A DNA stretch of 26,589 bases from a virus, in the IMG/VR virus record IMGVR_UViG_3300037137_002573, positions 1 to 26,589 of that record. The stretch is one strand, 5' to 3'. Below the pieces are notes generated by a model that saw only the letters and a program-made list of their open reading frames with translations, had not been told where the DNA came from and did no database searches. Position 1 is the stretch's first letter. Each line of letters starts with the position of its first letter. This document shows, piece after piece, positions 8,095 to 15,608 of the stretch. Both the position numbers and the translations under genes were made by a program.

Positions 8095-8540
8095 CAGTGA
8101 TGCCTTCCTGTGGGCGGAGGCGGCAGCTTGGTGCCGGGCCCCACGATAGAGATGCCGTGCTCCGCAGCCATGCGGCGCACTTCCATCTGCTTGGCGTTGT
8201 CGAGAAGCCCTTGGAGAGGTCTCTTGCAGTCATCGTTGTCAGATGGGAAGTACCACGCTGACGCCATGACGTTGATCTTATCGACGGCCTGGGGGAACAC
8301 GTCGATGGGCATGAGGATCATGAGGTTGCCGATCATCATGCCGCCATCCGGACTCTGCTGGGTCTGGATCTGGGAGGCGAGGACCCGGACCTGCCGGAGC
8401 TCGACTGGCTTGTTCTCCTCTACCCGCTTTTCGATGTACGCCCTGGGGTCTTTCTCTTCCGAAGAGATCCACCCGAGGTACTTCTCCCCGTGGCGGGCCG
8501 CGACGATGACCATGTTCTCCCAATTCTCAAGTTCCGGCAT
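8094..8540 (-). CDS. Hypothetical protein, 148 aa
   Basis: Not recognised. The open frame extends further upstream to 8744, but that part is antisense-frame filler within the helicase gene. The ATG at 8540 is preceded by GGAG with six bases of spacing, so I place the start there; ATG 8552 is the alternative. The protein has a beta-rich first half and a helical second half, and ends in a Pro/His-rich tail. It overlaps the 3' end of the SF2 helicase gene by 14 bases and is coupled to the uracil-DNA glycosylase by TGATG. Confidence 0.72.
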   Translation of the reverse strand: MPELENWENMVIVAARHGEKYLGWISSEEKDPRAYIEKRVEENKPVELRQVRVLASQIQTQQSPDGGMMIGNLMILMPIDVFPQAVDKINVMASAWYFPSDNDDCKRPLQGLLDNAKQMEVRRMAAEHGISIVGPGTKLPPPPTGRHH

Positions 8541-10887
8541 CTTCTTCTCCATAGGTGTTGACCCGCTCGTACGGGTAGTTGAAGTCTCTGAGGATCGCTC
8601 GAAGACTGTTGCAAGAATTTCTACAGTACGAAAACGCCATGTCTTCGAAGACCCTGACGATAGGCTGTCTCTTGTTCGGGTACTCCCTTTGAATCCTGCC
8701 CCATGCCTGTTGCAGGTCATTGGGATTCCCGAAGGGGGTGACAACGTAAAGGGTGTCCAGCTCAGGCTTGTTGAGCCCCTCGCGTGCCAGCTGGAATGTC
8801 CCGATGACAGGGTTGCAGACCCTCAGGATCCCCATTCGGTCTCCCTGAAGAGTCTCACCGATGATCATGCCAGCTCCGACTGCACTGACGTACTGGTACA
8901 GCGCCTGAACGTGGCCCACGCTGTGGCTCAGAACCAAGATCTTGCGGCCTGCCTGTAGGTCAAGGAGGAGCTGCTGATAGATGACCCCGTTCCTCCAGTC
9001 AAGCCGCCCCAGGTAGGTGCGGACTCGGGAAGTGTTAACCTCACCGAACTTGTCTTGGACGAGCTTCTTATCCCGTACTGGCATGTCCCATTGCAGGACA
9101 TGAAAGAACGTGTGGGGGATGAGCTGCTGCTCCAGGTCTGAGTGAATGACGCGCCCAAGGTGGTACTGATAGATGGTCTCCAGCCCATCGGTTCTGGTGG
9201 CCGTCGCCGTCAGAGAGAACCTGCGTCCGTAGAACAGGTCGGCACTCTTGACGAACACCGGAGCGCTCATGTGGTGACAGTTGTGCACCACAAAGCTGTT
9301 GGCTATGTAGGTGTGGGTGCCTTCAACTTCGAGATTGTAGACAAAACCGTCTGGACACAGGCCTCCAAATGTTCCGTCACTTCCTGATTCGAGAACCTCA
9401 ACACGGTCCACCCCAACCCAGCTAAGATTTTCTCCTTCTTTTGGTCCTGATTTTTCCGGATCAGAGAGAAATGAGAAGGCCCATCCACCTCTATTCCCAG
9501 CTTTAGATTCAGATTCCCGATGTCCAGCTTGTAGACCCGAGCACTTCTGACCCGCTTTGCATTCGGTATCCCTACTGGTATTTCTGTGGGCCACCCCAGA
9601 GCGCATGCTAGAAGCTGCTGAGCAACCGGAAGGGGCTTCCCGTTCCCGCCTTGTATTGAAGGTTTCCAGCCCCGCGCCCTCAAGGTGGTGCTGACTTTTG
9701 CCCGCACCTCCACCTTGTACATCGGGTTGTTCCTTTTCATTCTTTCGGACGCATATTCCCGATTGGTCTGAGACATCCTTATGGATCTTTTCCGGGAAAG
9801 TTGGGTCTTCGCACATTGTCGAGAGCAGTACACTGCTTTCCTTCTCACCTGCTCCAGACCCGCTTTCCCTGACTTCTGCGTCAAGACCCCACATTCTTTG
9901 CAACGAGCAGTTACGGTACGGGGTGTATTCATGCTTTGTGCCCTTTTCTTGTTGGTAAGTTTCCATGATGCTACGCACCATAGATCGGCTTGTCAAGTCT
10001 TGGGCCCTTACCCACCCCTCTTTTGTCAGGAACGGGTGATTCGGGGTACAGATCACACTCTTGCCGTTTGCCTGTACCCGTATGAGGTGAGAGACCGGTT
10101 TTCGGAATACTCGAATTACCTTTCCGACCAGGACCTGACCTTGGTTCGTGGAATAGCTTGGTACCCGATCTCCTGGCTGCAGGTTTTGGATCGGGACATT
10201 TCCAACCAAGGTTCCGGCGGGAAAGCACTCATCGTACAGAGCTAGGCCAAAGTGCCTCCGAAAATTCATAGGCCATTGTTCTCTTCGGTTTGACAACGTG
10301 TGGACCATGGCGACCACTACGGGGTGCCTCCAATCCTGCAACAGCCCCTGCACGGTGCCGATGCCAGAGACCAGTAGGTGCCGCTCGATCTCCTCCTTCC
10401 ACTGCTCCAACAGCGCCGTGGTGTTGACCACGATGATGGTGGGCACATTGAGGGTAGCGGCCAACTTCAGAGCGAGGACGGTCTTCCCTTTCCCGCAGGC
10501 CAGGTTGAGAGTGCCGCTGTCGTGACTGAGCAGCGCCTCGAAAGCCTTGGCCTGCTCGTCGTCTCGGAGTGAGATCTGATCGACGATACCAGCCTCTTGG
10601 TAGACCGGCCTTGGCAGAACAACAAACTCACACCGAAAGTCGTGGTACTGCGCTGGGTGAAGAAACTCCCGAGGCACTACCAAATGGTGAGCTGTCTCGT
10701 TCCAGAGGCTCATGATGGCTTGGCGAGTGTCGATCTGGATGCCCTCCTCATCGAGGACTGGCTCCTCGTCACCCAGTACGAAATTCAGAGCGGCCTTCAC
10801 GACGGTCTCGTTGATGCAGGACTTGGGCAGCAGAAGGTTGTTGGAGACGTAAGCTTTGTTGGGGTCTAGCTCAAAATACCTAAGCAT
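8527..10887 (-). CDS. SF2 DNA helicase (UvsW/XPB-like) precursor containing an intein, 786 aa
   Basis: Superfamily 2 helicase likely used in recombination-dependent replication or fork repair. Motifs in order: motif I ACGKGKT at residues 130-136, motif Ia VVNTTALLEQW, motif II split by the intein (DE at 219-220, then CHH from 537, giving DECHH after splicing), motif III SLTATATRTDG near 558-568, and motif VI QQAWGRIQRE near the C-terminus. Without the 316-residue intein the enzyme would be 470 aa, close to UvsW size. The open frame continues to 11505, but homology begins at the ATG at 10887, which has GGAG upstream and overlaps the end region of the preceding gene. The precursor cannot have a working motif II until the intein is removed. 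Confidence 0.9.
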   Translation of the reverse strand: MLRYFELDPNKAYVSNNLLLPKSCINETVVKAALNFVLGDEEPVLDEEGIQIDTRQAIMSLWNETAHHLVVPREFLHPAQYHDFRCEFVVLPRPVYQEAGIVDQISLRDDEQAKAFEALLSHDSGTLNLACGKGKTVLALKLAATLNVPTIIVVNTTALLEQWKEEIERHLLVSGIGTVQGLLQDWRHPVVVAMVHTLSNRREQWPMNFRRHFGLALYDECFPAGTLVGNVPIQNLQPGDRVPSYSTNQGQVLVGKVIRVFRKPVSHLIRVQANGKSVICTPNHPFLTKEGWVRAQDLTSRSMVRSIMETYQQEKGTKHEYTPYRNCSLQRMWGLDAEVRESGSGAGEKESSVLLSTMCEDPTFPEKIHKDVSDQSGICVRKNEKEQPDVQGGGAGKSQHHLEGAGLETFNTRREREAPSGCSAASSMRSGVAHRNTSRDTECKAGQKCSGLQAGHRESESKAGNRGGWAFSFLSDPEKSGPKEGENLSWVGVDRVEVLESGSDGTFGGLCPDGFVYNLEVEGTHTYIANSFVVHNCHHMSAPVFVKSADLFYGRRFSLTATATRTDGLETIYQYHLGRVIHSDLEQQLIPHTFFHVLQWDMPVRDKKLVQDKFGEVNTSRVRTYLGRLDWRNGVIYQQLLLDLQAGRKILVLSHSVGHVQALYQYVSAVGAGMIIGETLQGDRMGILRVCNPVIGTFQLAREGLNKPELDTLYVVTPFGNPNDLQQAWGRIQREYPNKRQPIVRVFEDMAFSYCRNSCNSLRAILRDFNYPYERVNTYGEEDAGT
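9280..10227 (-). other. Intein inserted in the DECHH motif of the SF2 helicase, 316 aa
   Basis: The intein begins with Cys1 (CFPAGTLVG, block A) directly after the helicase DE. Block B is VICTPNHPFLTKEGW with the T-x2-H signature. It ends in VYNLEVEGTHTYIANSFVVHN (block F/G, His-Asn), followed by Cys+1 of the helicase. All residues for canonical class 1 protein splicing are present, so it should be active. In the helicase frame, residues about 85-285 are a Ser/Gly/Glu/Lys-rich stretch without LAGLIDADG, HNH or other nuclease motifs. That stretch coincides with an endonuclease gene read in another frame. Boundaries are exact if Cys1 and the terminal Asn are correctly identified. Confidence 0.93.
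9303..9932 (-). CDS. EDxHD/Vsr-fold homing endonuclease, out of frame inside the intein, 209 aa
   Basis: A complete nuclease gene lying wholly inside the intein but shifted one base relative to it. The N-terminus is a Cys zinc finger (CKECG, then YCSRQC). Next come a NUMOD-like helix segment with RMKRNNPMYKVEVRAK, a GGNGKPLPVAQQLL segment, and the catalytic core: KLGIEVDGPSHF, a lysine-rich helix, then LGWTVLRFSNQEV. This matches the Vsr-like EDxHD homing endonucleases of phages (I-Bth0305I type). The ATG at 9932 follows AAAGGG by eight bases, so separate translation is plausible. The last 30 or so codons share bases with intein splicing block F. It should cut intein-free helicase alleles and drive intein spread. 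Confidence 0.85.
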   Translation of the reverse strand: MNTPRTVTARCKECGVLTQKSGKAGLEQVRRKAVYCSRQCAKTQLSRKRSIRMSQTNREYASERMKRNNPMYKVEVRAKVSTTLRARGWKPSIQGGNGKPLPVAQQLLACALGWPTEIPVGIPNAKRVRSARVYKLDIGNLNLKLGIEVDGPSHFSLIRKNQDQKKEKILAGLGWTVLRFSNQEVTEHLEACVQTVLSTISKLKAPTPT

Positions 10888-10889
10888 CG

Positions 10890-11303
10890 CTACTCCAATG
10901 TCGCCTTCAACAGCAGAGTCATGCGGGCCAACAGTACCCGCTTGGTCTTCTCGTCGAGGACGACCCTCGCGGCCTTGAGAATGTAGAGCATCTCGTTGTG
11001 CAGGTGGACAGCCAACTTGTCCAGGTCTACTTCCTTCCTCATGCCGGTCAACAACTCGATCCCAGCTTGCTTGGCTTTTGCATCTGCCCACTCGACTCGC
11101 AGCTTCTTGGCTCCGTCTGTAGGGAACATTCCGTACCGAATGATGTGGTCGAGCGCCTCCGAACTGGGGAGGCGCTCGCCAATCTCGTACTTCCTGTAGC
11201 CCCCAAGACTCAGACCCACCCGGTTGGCAAAGTCCTCCATCTCTGGCCACTGAGACAGCTTCCGAAGATTCAGTAGAGTGAGACAAAAGAAATGGACTGC
11301 CAT
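10890..11303 (-). CDS. XRE-type helix-turn-helix protein, 137 aa
   Basis: A probable DNA-binding regulator. Residues roughly 18-55 fit a Cro/CI (HTH_3) fold: WPEMEDFANRVGLSLGGYR, followed by KYEIGERLPSSEALDHII, which has the family's Y-x2-G-x4-P pattern. The rest is helical and may dimerise. The ATG at 11303 has an AGGAGG site seven bases upstream, and its TAG lies two bases before the helicase ATG. It is the second gene of the leftward operon, close to the divergent promoter region, so autoregulation or control of the early/late switch is plausible. The target is unknown; an inverted repeat at 11891-11905 is a candidate operator. Confidence 0.72.
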   Translation of the reverse strand: MAVHFFCLTLLNLRKLSQWPEMEDFANRVGLSLGGYRKYEIGERLPSSEALDHIIRYGMFPTDGAKKLRVEWADAKAKQAGIELLTGMRKEVDLDKLAVHLHNEMLYILKAARVVLDEKTKRVLLARMTLLLKATLE

Positions 11304-11329
11304 GGGTGCCTCCTACATAGAACGTATGT

Positions 11330-11827
11330 CTACTCTGGTCTCCGCTTCCTGAAGAAGTTGAGAGCCATCTCCAAACCGCCTTCACCGGCGCCCCAGGCAA
11401 CAACTTGCCAGAAGCGTTGGAACAAGCCGTGTTCTGAGTTGAGTTTGATGGGCTCTGGTGCGATGGGCTGCTGCACCAGCAGTGGCTCCCCAGGCTGGGG
11501 CCCATAGGCTGACATGGGCGGTGCCTGCATGCCAGACGATACCCTGACGGCCTGACCAGATGGCGTTGTCCTGACTCCAGGGTAGACTCTGGTCGGTGCC
11601 GAAGGATGAATCACGTGAGGAGCTGCGTAAGCGGGCGCACGATTGAGTCCGTGCGTCATAGCGGCGCAGTCCTGACGGATGTAGCAGGCGTTGCAGTCTG
11701 GGTGGTTGTACTCGTGGCGAGCGCTGAAACAGCACTCCCCATTTCTGGAAGGGTGGGCCGGGCACCAGTTGCAGTCCCGGTCCCGTTCGCCGTTGAGACA
11801 TTGTGAGATGAGCTGAGTCTGATCCAT
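11330..11827 (-). CDS. Cys/His-rich protein with Pro-rich linker, 165 aa
   Basis: Not recognised. The first 60 residues hold about nine Cys and several His (CNWCPAHPSRNGECC, then HPDCNACYIRQDC), which look like a compact zinc-binding domain. A Pro/Ala/Gln-rich linker follows, then an amphipathic helix and a basic C-terminus (FFRKRRPE). The open frame extends to 11914, but the ATG at 11827 has a GGAGG site and I chose it. It is the first gene of the leftward operon and so would be made earliest. A regulatory or host-takeover role is possible but not shown. Confidence 0.7.
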   Translation of the reverse strand: MDQTQLISQCLNGERDRDCNWCPAHPSRNGECCFSARHEYNHPDCNACYIRQDCAAMTHGLNRAPAYAAPHVIHPSAPTRVYPGVRTTPSGQAVRVSSGMQAPPMSAYGPQPGEPLLVQQPIAPEPIKLNSEHGLFQRFWQVVAWGAGEGGLEMALNFFRKRRPE

Positions 11828-11987
11828 GGTTACCTCCAAGGCGTTTTTGGGGCCTATTTCAGAATCCTTATGCCCGCTTCCCCGATGGATTTTCGTTGAC
11901 CGAAACGGCCCCACACGAATAGGTTGCTAGGGTCTGCCCTCCAGCTATGGGTGGATGTATGCTAGGCTTTGGCCCTCAGGAGATGAC
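11828..11987. promoter_or_regulatory. Divergent intergenic region between the two transcription units
   Basis: This 160-base gap separates the leftward replication operon from the rightward structural block, so promoters for both must lie here or be read from farther away. On the plus strand, TTGACC (11896-11901) and TAGGTT (11920-11925) with an 18-base spacer form a weak sigma70-like pair. No convincing minus-strand hexamer pair was found. A 5-base inverted repeat, TTTCG-ttgac-CGAAA, overlaps the plus-strand -35 element. If the fused RNA polymerase reads its own promoters, the functional sequence could differ from sigma70 consensus. Confidence 0.45.
11891..11905. repeat. Inverted repeat, candidate operator
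   Basis: TTTCG and CGAAA arms are exact reverse complements separated by TTGAC. The repeat overlaps the candidate -35 hexamer at 11896 and lies about 590 bases upstream of the XRE-type gene start. Binding by that protein is a guess from proximity and geometry. Confidence 0.35.
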
Positions 11988-13781
11988 ATGCCGCAGCCAC
12001 CGTTTGAGAAGAGCTCGAACATCAAAGACTGGGCTCAGCGAGTCCTCCATCTGGTCAAGAAGCCCGACGTCGTGGTCAACAAAGCAGTTGGGGAAGCGGT
12101 CCATCGTTCTGTTCCTCAGATTGCCGCCGAGCTCGGCCGCAAGGCAGTCAAAACTGTAGGGCCTTCGGCTCTCATGGGTGCGGGGACTGGCGCGGCTGCA
12201 GGGGCAGTCGGTGGTGGCGTCAAAGAGAAGACCCCGGGCGGTGCCGGCCGCGGTGCCATGAGGGGCGCGCTGGCTGGAGCAGCTGGTGGAATGCTAGGCC
12301 GAGCGACTGGACCAAGCCTTTCCCGTGCCGCAATCGGTGGAGCAGCTGCAGGTTTGCCCGCCGGCTATCTGTTCACCAGGAAGCCTGGCGGTCGAGATGA
12401 GATTCAAAGAAAAGAGGCAACCGTGAAGAACCATTACGCGGGCGTCACGCTCGACTTCTACGACGACAACGGCGACACCCTGAAGCAGAAGTTCCCAACG
12501 GCGGCCGCGCTCCCTGACGTCATCAAGACCGCGGACATCCGAGCCAAGGATAGCCTCGACCAAGAGGACTTCGCTCTTGTTGCCATCGACGGCGGCAACG
12601 TGATGAGAAAGTTTGCCTGCCACGATCCTGGCACCACGGCGATGTCGGTCATCTACTTCATGGAGCATGGTGACAAGCTGCCCGAGGAAGCTCAGAAGAC
12701 TGCGGCTGTAAACCTAGTTGTTTCGTGCGCTCGCTTCAACTTGGATCCTCCCAAAGCTCTGGAGAAGATTGCTGCCCTAGACCCAGAAGTGCTTGAGATT
12801 CTTTTGAAGGGCCCGCTCGCGGGCGCTGTAGGTGGCGGCCTTGGAGAGATGGCAGTCAACCCAGACGCCAATCTGAAGCATTTAGGGCTTTCCGCTTTGG
12901 GTGGAGCGGCAGCTGGGCTCATTCCAGGTGGCGCGACTAGGAACGCATCAATTGGTGCGCTGAGCGGAGCGGTGGTTCCGGCGCTGAGCCGTGCGATACA
13001 AAATAGTCGGCTCCAAAAGTCAGCGTCTGTCGACATCACTGGCCAGCGGCCAAAGCAAATCATCAAGGTGGCAAAGCCCATGAACGACAACGACTACGCC
13101 GTAGTGCTGCCCGATGGGCGGCGCCTCTACCCCATCAACTCCTGGGACCTCGTCAAAAAGGCCGAGGACTACTACCACCTCGAAGGTTGCCGCATGCAGC
13201 CCGAGATCCGCCGGCAGTACGCCACCAAGCTGGCAGCCAAGGCTGAGGTCTTGGGCTACCCACTCGACGAGCAGGTCAAGGAAGCGGGCGCCCGTACCTA
13301 CGCGGAGCCGGGCCACATCCGGGCCTCCATCGAGATGCGCAAGGTCGCCTGCGCCGAAGAGTCCGACAAGCAGTTCCTGGAAGACCTCTTCACCAAGCAG
13401 GCGGCGCTTGACCCCAACACCTACGCAGAGTGCCTGCGGCGCTTCGACGTGAACCACGGGTTCGATTACGCCTGGGACCAAGAGATCCCAAGCCCTTGGG
13501 CTTCGACGTTCGGCCTCCAGAAGACCGCCGAGGTTCTGTGGGAAGAGGGCGCGGACCGCATGACGCGCGAGCAGCTCATCAACATGGCCGAGAACCACAC
13601 GTCCGGCATCCAGGAGCTGTTCAGCCACGACTTCCTGCGTGAGTTCATCAAAGACCCGGTCGCTGTGTTCAACTCCCTGCCTCTGCCCAACAAGCGAATC
13701 CTGGCCCGCCTGTCTGATCAGATGTCACATGCCGGCGGCAGCGAAGGAAGCGGCACGAAGAACGAGACGATGCGGGCGTAA
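11988..13781 (+). CDS. Probable virion-associated protein with two glycine-zipper regions, 597 aa
   Basis: Not recognised by family. Two Gly/Ala-rich hydrophobic segments, roughly residues 55-125 (for example ALAGAAGGMLGRATG) and 270-340 (for example LSALGGAAAGLIPGG), look like glycine zippers able to pack helices in a membrane. Between and after them are soluble-looking domains; the last 240 residues are charged and helical. The open frame starts at 11955, but the ATG at 11988 has AGGAG six bases upstream and is preferred. Its TAA overlaps the next ATG by one base (TAATG). Location just ahead of the portal gene suggests a structural or DNA-ejection component. This is inference from composition and context. 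Confidence 0.7.
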   Translation: MPQPPFEKSSNIKDWAQRVLHLVKKPDVVVNKAVGEAVHRSVPQIAAELGRKAVKTVGPSALMGAGTGAAAGAVGGGVKEKTPGGAGRGAMRGALAGAAGGMLGRATGPSLSRAAIGGAAAGLPAGYLFTRKPGGRDEIQRKEATVKNHYAGVTLDFYDDNGDTLKQKFPTAAALPDVIKTADIRAKDSLDQEDFALVAIDGGNVMRKFACHDPGTTAMSVIYFMEHGDKLPEEAQKTAAVNLVVSCARFNLDPPKALEKIAALDPEVLEILLKGPLAGAVGGGLGEMAVNPDANLKHLGLSALGGAAAGLIPGGATRNASIGALSGAVVPALSRAIQNSRLQKSASVDITGQRPKQIIKVAKPMNDNDYAVVLPDGRRLYPINSWDLVKKAEDYYHLEGCRMQPEIRRQYATKLAAKAEVLGYPLDEQVKEAGARTYAEPGHIRASIEMRKVACAEESDKQFLEDLFTKQAALDPNTYAECLRRFDVNHGFDYAWDQEIPSPWASTFGLQKTAEVLWEEGADRMTREQLINMAENHTSGIQELFSHDFLREFIKDPVAVFNSLPLPNKRILARLSDQMSHAGGSEGSGTKNETMRA

Positions 13782-14650
13782 TGCAATCCGTCCTCACCAA
13801 ATGGGGGATGGATCCCGCTCGCATCCCGCCGCCCCTGCAAGACTCCCTGGAGCCTATCATCCGGTTCTTCAGCTACCACGACGCGCACCCTATCGCGTTG
13901 ATGATGGCGCTCATGGAGAAGTTCGGGGCTGACTGGTTCGAGTGGGAGCCTGAGACTTTGCGCTCTGAAATCTTGAAGACGTTCAAGGCCCACTCGATCA
14001 GTGACCACAACTGGCAGAAGATCCAAGCTATTCGTACATTGACGACCACGATGGGATTCTGGTTGGAGTGGCACATCTTTGAGAAGCTCGTCCAGGCTCT
14101 CAACAACAACATCCCGAGGTTCGATATCTCTCAGCGATGCACGATGTCTCAGCTCATGGCTGGCGTCGACATCGCCAACACCATTCGAGTCGAGCAGTAC
14201 GGAGACGAGATCCAAAAGTACATTGCAGCCTGCGCTATCGACGAGGCCGTCACGTACCTGCCTGCCCCCCTGGACTTTGCCAAGACCATCTTGTCGGAGC
14301 CGAAGTACTACTGCCCAAAGTGCGGGACTGTAGATCGAGACGACATGGATGGGCGCTGTGACTTCTGCACAGGCCGGTTCCAAGGAGACCATCCTCTCAG
14401 CATGAAGCCCGCAAGCTTTGTGTCAGCGGAGGCTGGCACCGGGGTGACAAGGTTCTTGTATCGAGATCCCACCCAGGTGAAAGCGAGATTCGATGAGCTC
14501 AAAGAGAACATCGACGGCGCTAAGCTGAAGGATGACGTTACCGAGGATGTTCAGGCCGTCAAGCTCGTGGTAGCGTACCGCTACATGAAGGAGCGGCAGA
14601 AGCAACTCATCGACCAGCTGGAAGAACTGAAGACATGGGTGACACATTGA
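13781..14650 (+). CDS. Hypothetical protein with zinc ribbon, 289 aa
   Basis: Not recognised. The protein is largely helical with one Cys4 site around residues 183-202 (CPKCG then CDFC). The last 40 residues form a charged helix that may be a coiled coil. It starts at the ATG overlapping the previous stop codon, without a strong ribosome site, so translation is probably coupled. It ends 16 bases inside the next gene. As part of a tight rightward cluster leading to the portal, it is probably a morphogenesis or virion accessory protein. Confidence 0.7.
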   Translation: MQSVLTKWGMDPARIPPPLQDSLEPIIRFFSYHDAHPIALMMALMEKFGADWFEWEPETLRSEILKTFKAHSISDHNWQKIQAIRTLTTTMGFWLEWHIFEKLVQALNNNIPRFDISQRCTMSQLMAGVDIANTIRVEQYGDEIQKYIAACAIDEAVTYLPAPLDFAKTILSEPKYYCPKCGTVDRDDMDGRCDFCTGRFQGDHPLSMKPASFVSAEAGTGVTRFLYRDPTQVKARFDELKENIDGAKLKDDVTEDVQAVKLVVAYRYMKERQKQLIDQLEELKTWVTH

Positions 14651-15606
14651 ATCCTCACACTCTGACAGCTTTCGTTGAGGAACTCGGTGAGCTTCAGAAG
14701 GAAGCCATCTCGGTACCCGGTATTCTTGCGGCTGGGAAGTCTGTCTTTTCCAGGATGCCTTTTATGAAGAACCCTCGTCAGGCTGCTGCCCTGGCGCACA
14801 TTGGCCAGCAATCGAAGAAGCTGTTTGCGCCTAACTGGGCGCGTGAGTTGCTCGGCCACCCAGCAGAGATTGGTCCAAGGCTTTTGCACCCAATCGCCGG
14901 CGCGAAAGAAGGCTTTGGCTTGATGTCTCCTGTCAAACAGATCGCGAGAAAAGCGCAAGAGATGGGCTTCTCTCATCCATCCGAAGCTTTGGCCGAGATC
15001 GGGAAGATAGGTCCTGGGTATGCGGGGAAGTACAAGGACCTATTCGAGCAGCATCTCCAAAGACACCAAGGAGATGTTGCTAAGGCTACGACTACGGCGG
15101 CCACACAAGCACGCAAGGAGCTCATGGGGTCAGGTATGACGGGGGCGCGGCACTCGGCCATGTTGGATCCTAACGTGTCGTTGAGAGAAGCTTGGAGAAC
15201 AGGTGGAGCGCAGGGGCTTGCCGAACAGCTCTCTCGCAGTGGCTGGACCGGGGAGACCAAGTACACCAAGTACCTACCGGTTGGTACGAAGAGCTGGATC
15301 CCGGGGCTCGCCGCTACCGAAATCCCTGGAATCGTGAACGCTCCGCCGCCAAAGAAAACAGGGGAAGGCAGTACTCTTGAGAAGGGGCTGGGAGCTCTTG
15401 GAAGTACCGCGGGGCTGGTGCTAACAGGTGGTCTCGGTATCATCCCAGGAACAATAGGATGGAGCCTCAGTCAGAAGGCGGGCCGCAGGGCCGGTCGAGT
15501 GCTGGACCGATTGCGCGCCGGTTCCTCTATGGATCAAGCCATCAATGCTCCGTCTCCCACAGAGGCCGCTCAACAGCTCAGCCGAATTGAGCAGACGTAC
15601 GGATAA
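14635..15606 (+). CDS. Probable virion protein with N-terminal AFVEEL motif and C-terminal glycine-rich helix, 323 aa
   Basis: Not recognised. The N-terminus (LNPHTLTAFVEELGELQKEA) resembles the N-terminus of the 199-aa protein encoded just after the portal. The middle is helical with many Lys, His and Gln. Near the C-terminus, residues about 252-290 hold a hydrophobic Gly/Leu/Ile stretch (LGSTAGLVLTGGLGIIPG) that could insert in membrane, followed by a basic helix. The ATG at 14635 follows GGAAG. The gene ends three bases before the portal start. Composition and place suggest an internal head or ejection protein, without direct proof. Confidence 0.7.
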   Translation: MGDTLNPHTLTAFVEELGELQKEAISVPGILAAGKSVFSRMPFMKNPRQAAALAHIGQQSKKLFAPNWARELLGHPAEIGPRLLHPIAGAKEGFGLMSPVKQIARKAQEMGFSHPSEALAEIGKIGPGYAGKYKDLFEQHLQRHQGDVAKATTTAATQARKELMGSGMTGARHSAMLDPNVSLREAWRTGGAQGLAEQLSRSGWTGETKYTKYLPVGTKSWIPGLAATEIPGIVNAPPPKKTGEGSTLEKGLGALGSTAGLVLTGGLGIIPGTIGWSLSQKAGRRAGRVLDRLRAGSSMDQAINAPSPTEAAQQLSRIEQTYG

Positions 15607-15608
15607 CG

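Noticed and set aside
9303-9932. Frameshift artefact in which the endonuclease should be in frame with the intein
   Set aside because: The endonuclease has its own ATG with AAAGGG upstream and its own stop, and both frames are needed in full at the 3' overlap. Two compensating errors would be required. It remains the main alternative to exclude by resequencing.
10888-11505. Extended N-terminus of the SF2 helicase (open frame from 11505)
   Set aside because: It overlaps the XRE-type gene and the Cys-rich gene, looks like out-of-frame sequence, and the ATG at 10887 has a GGAG site.
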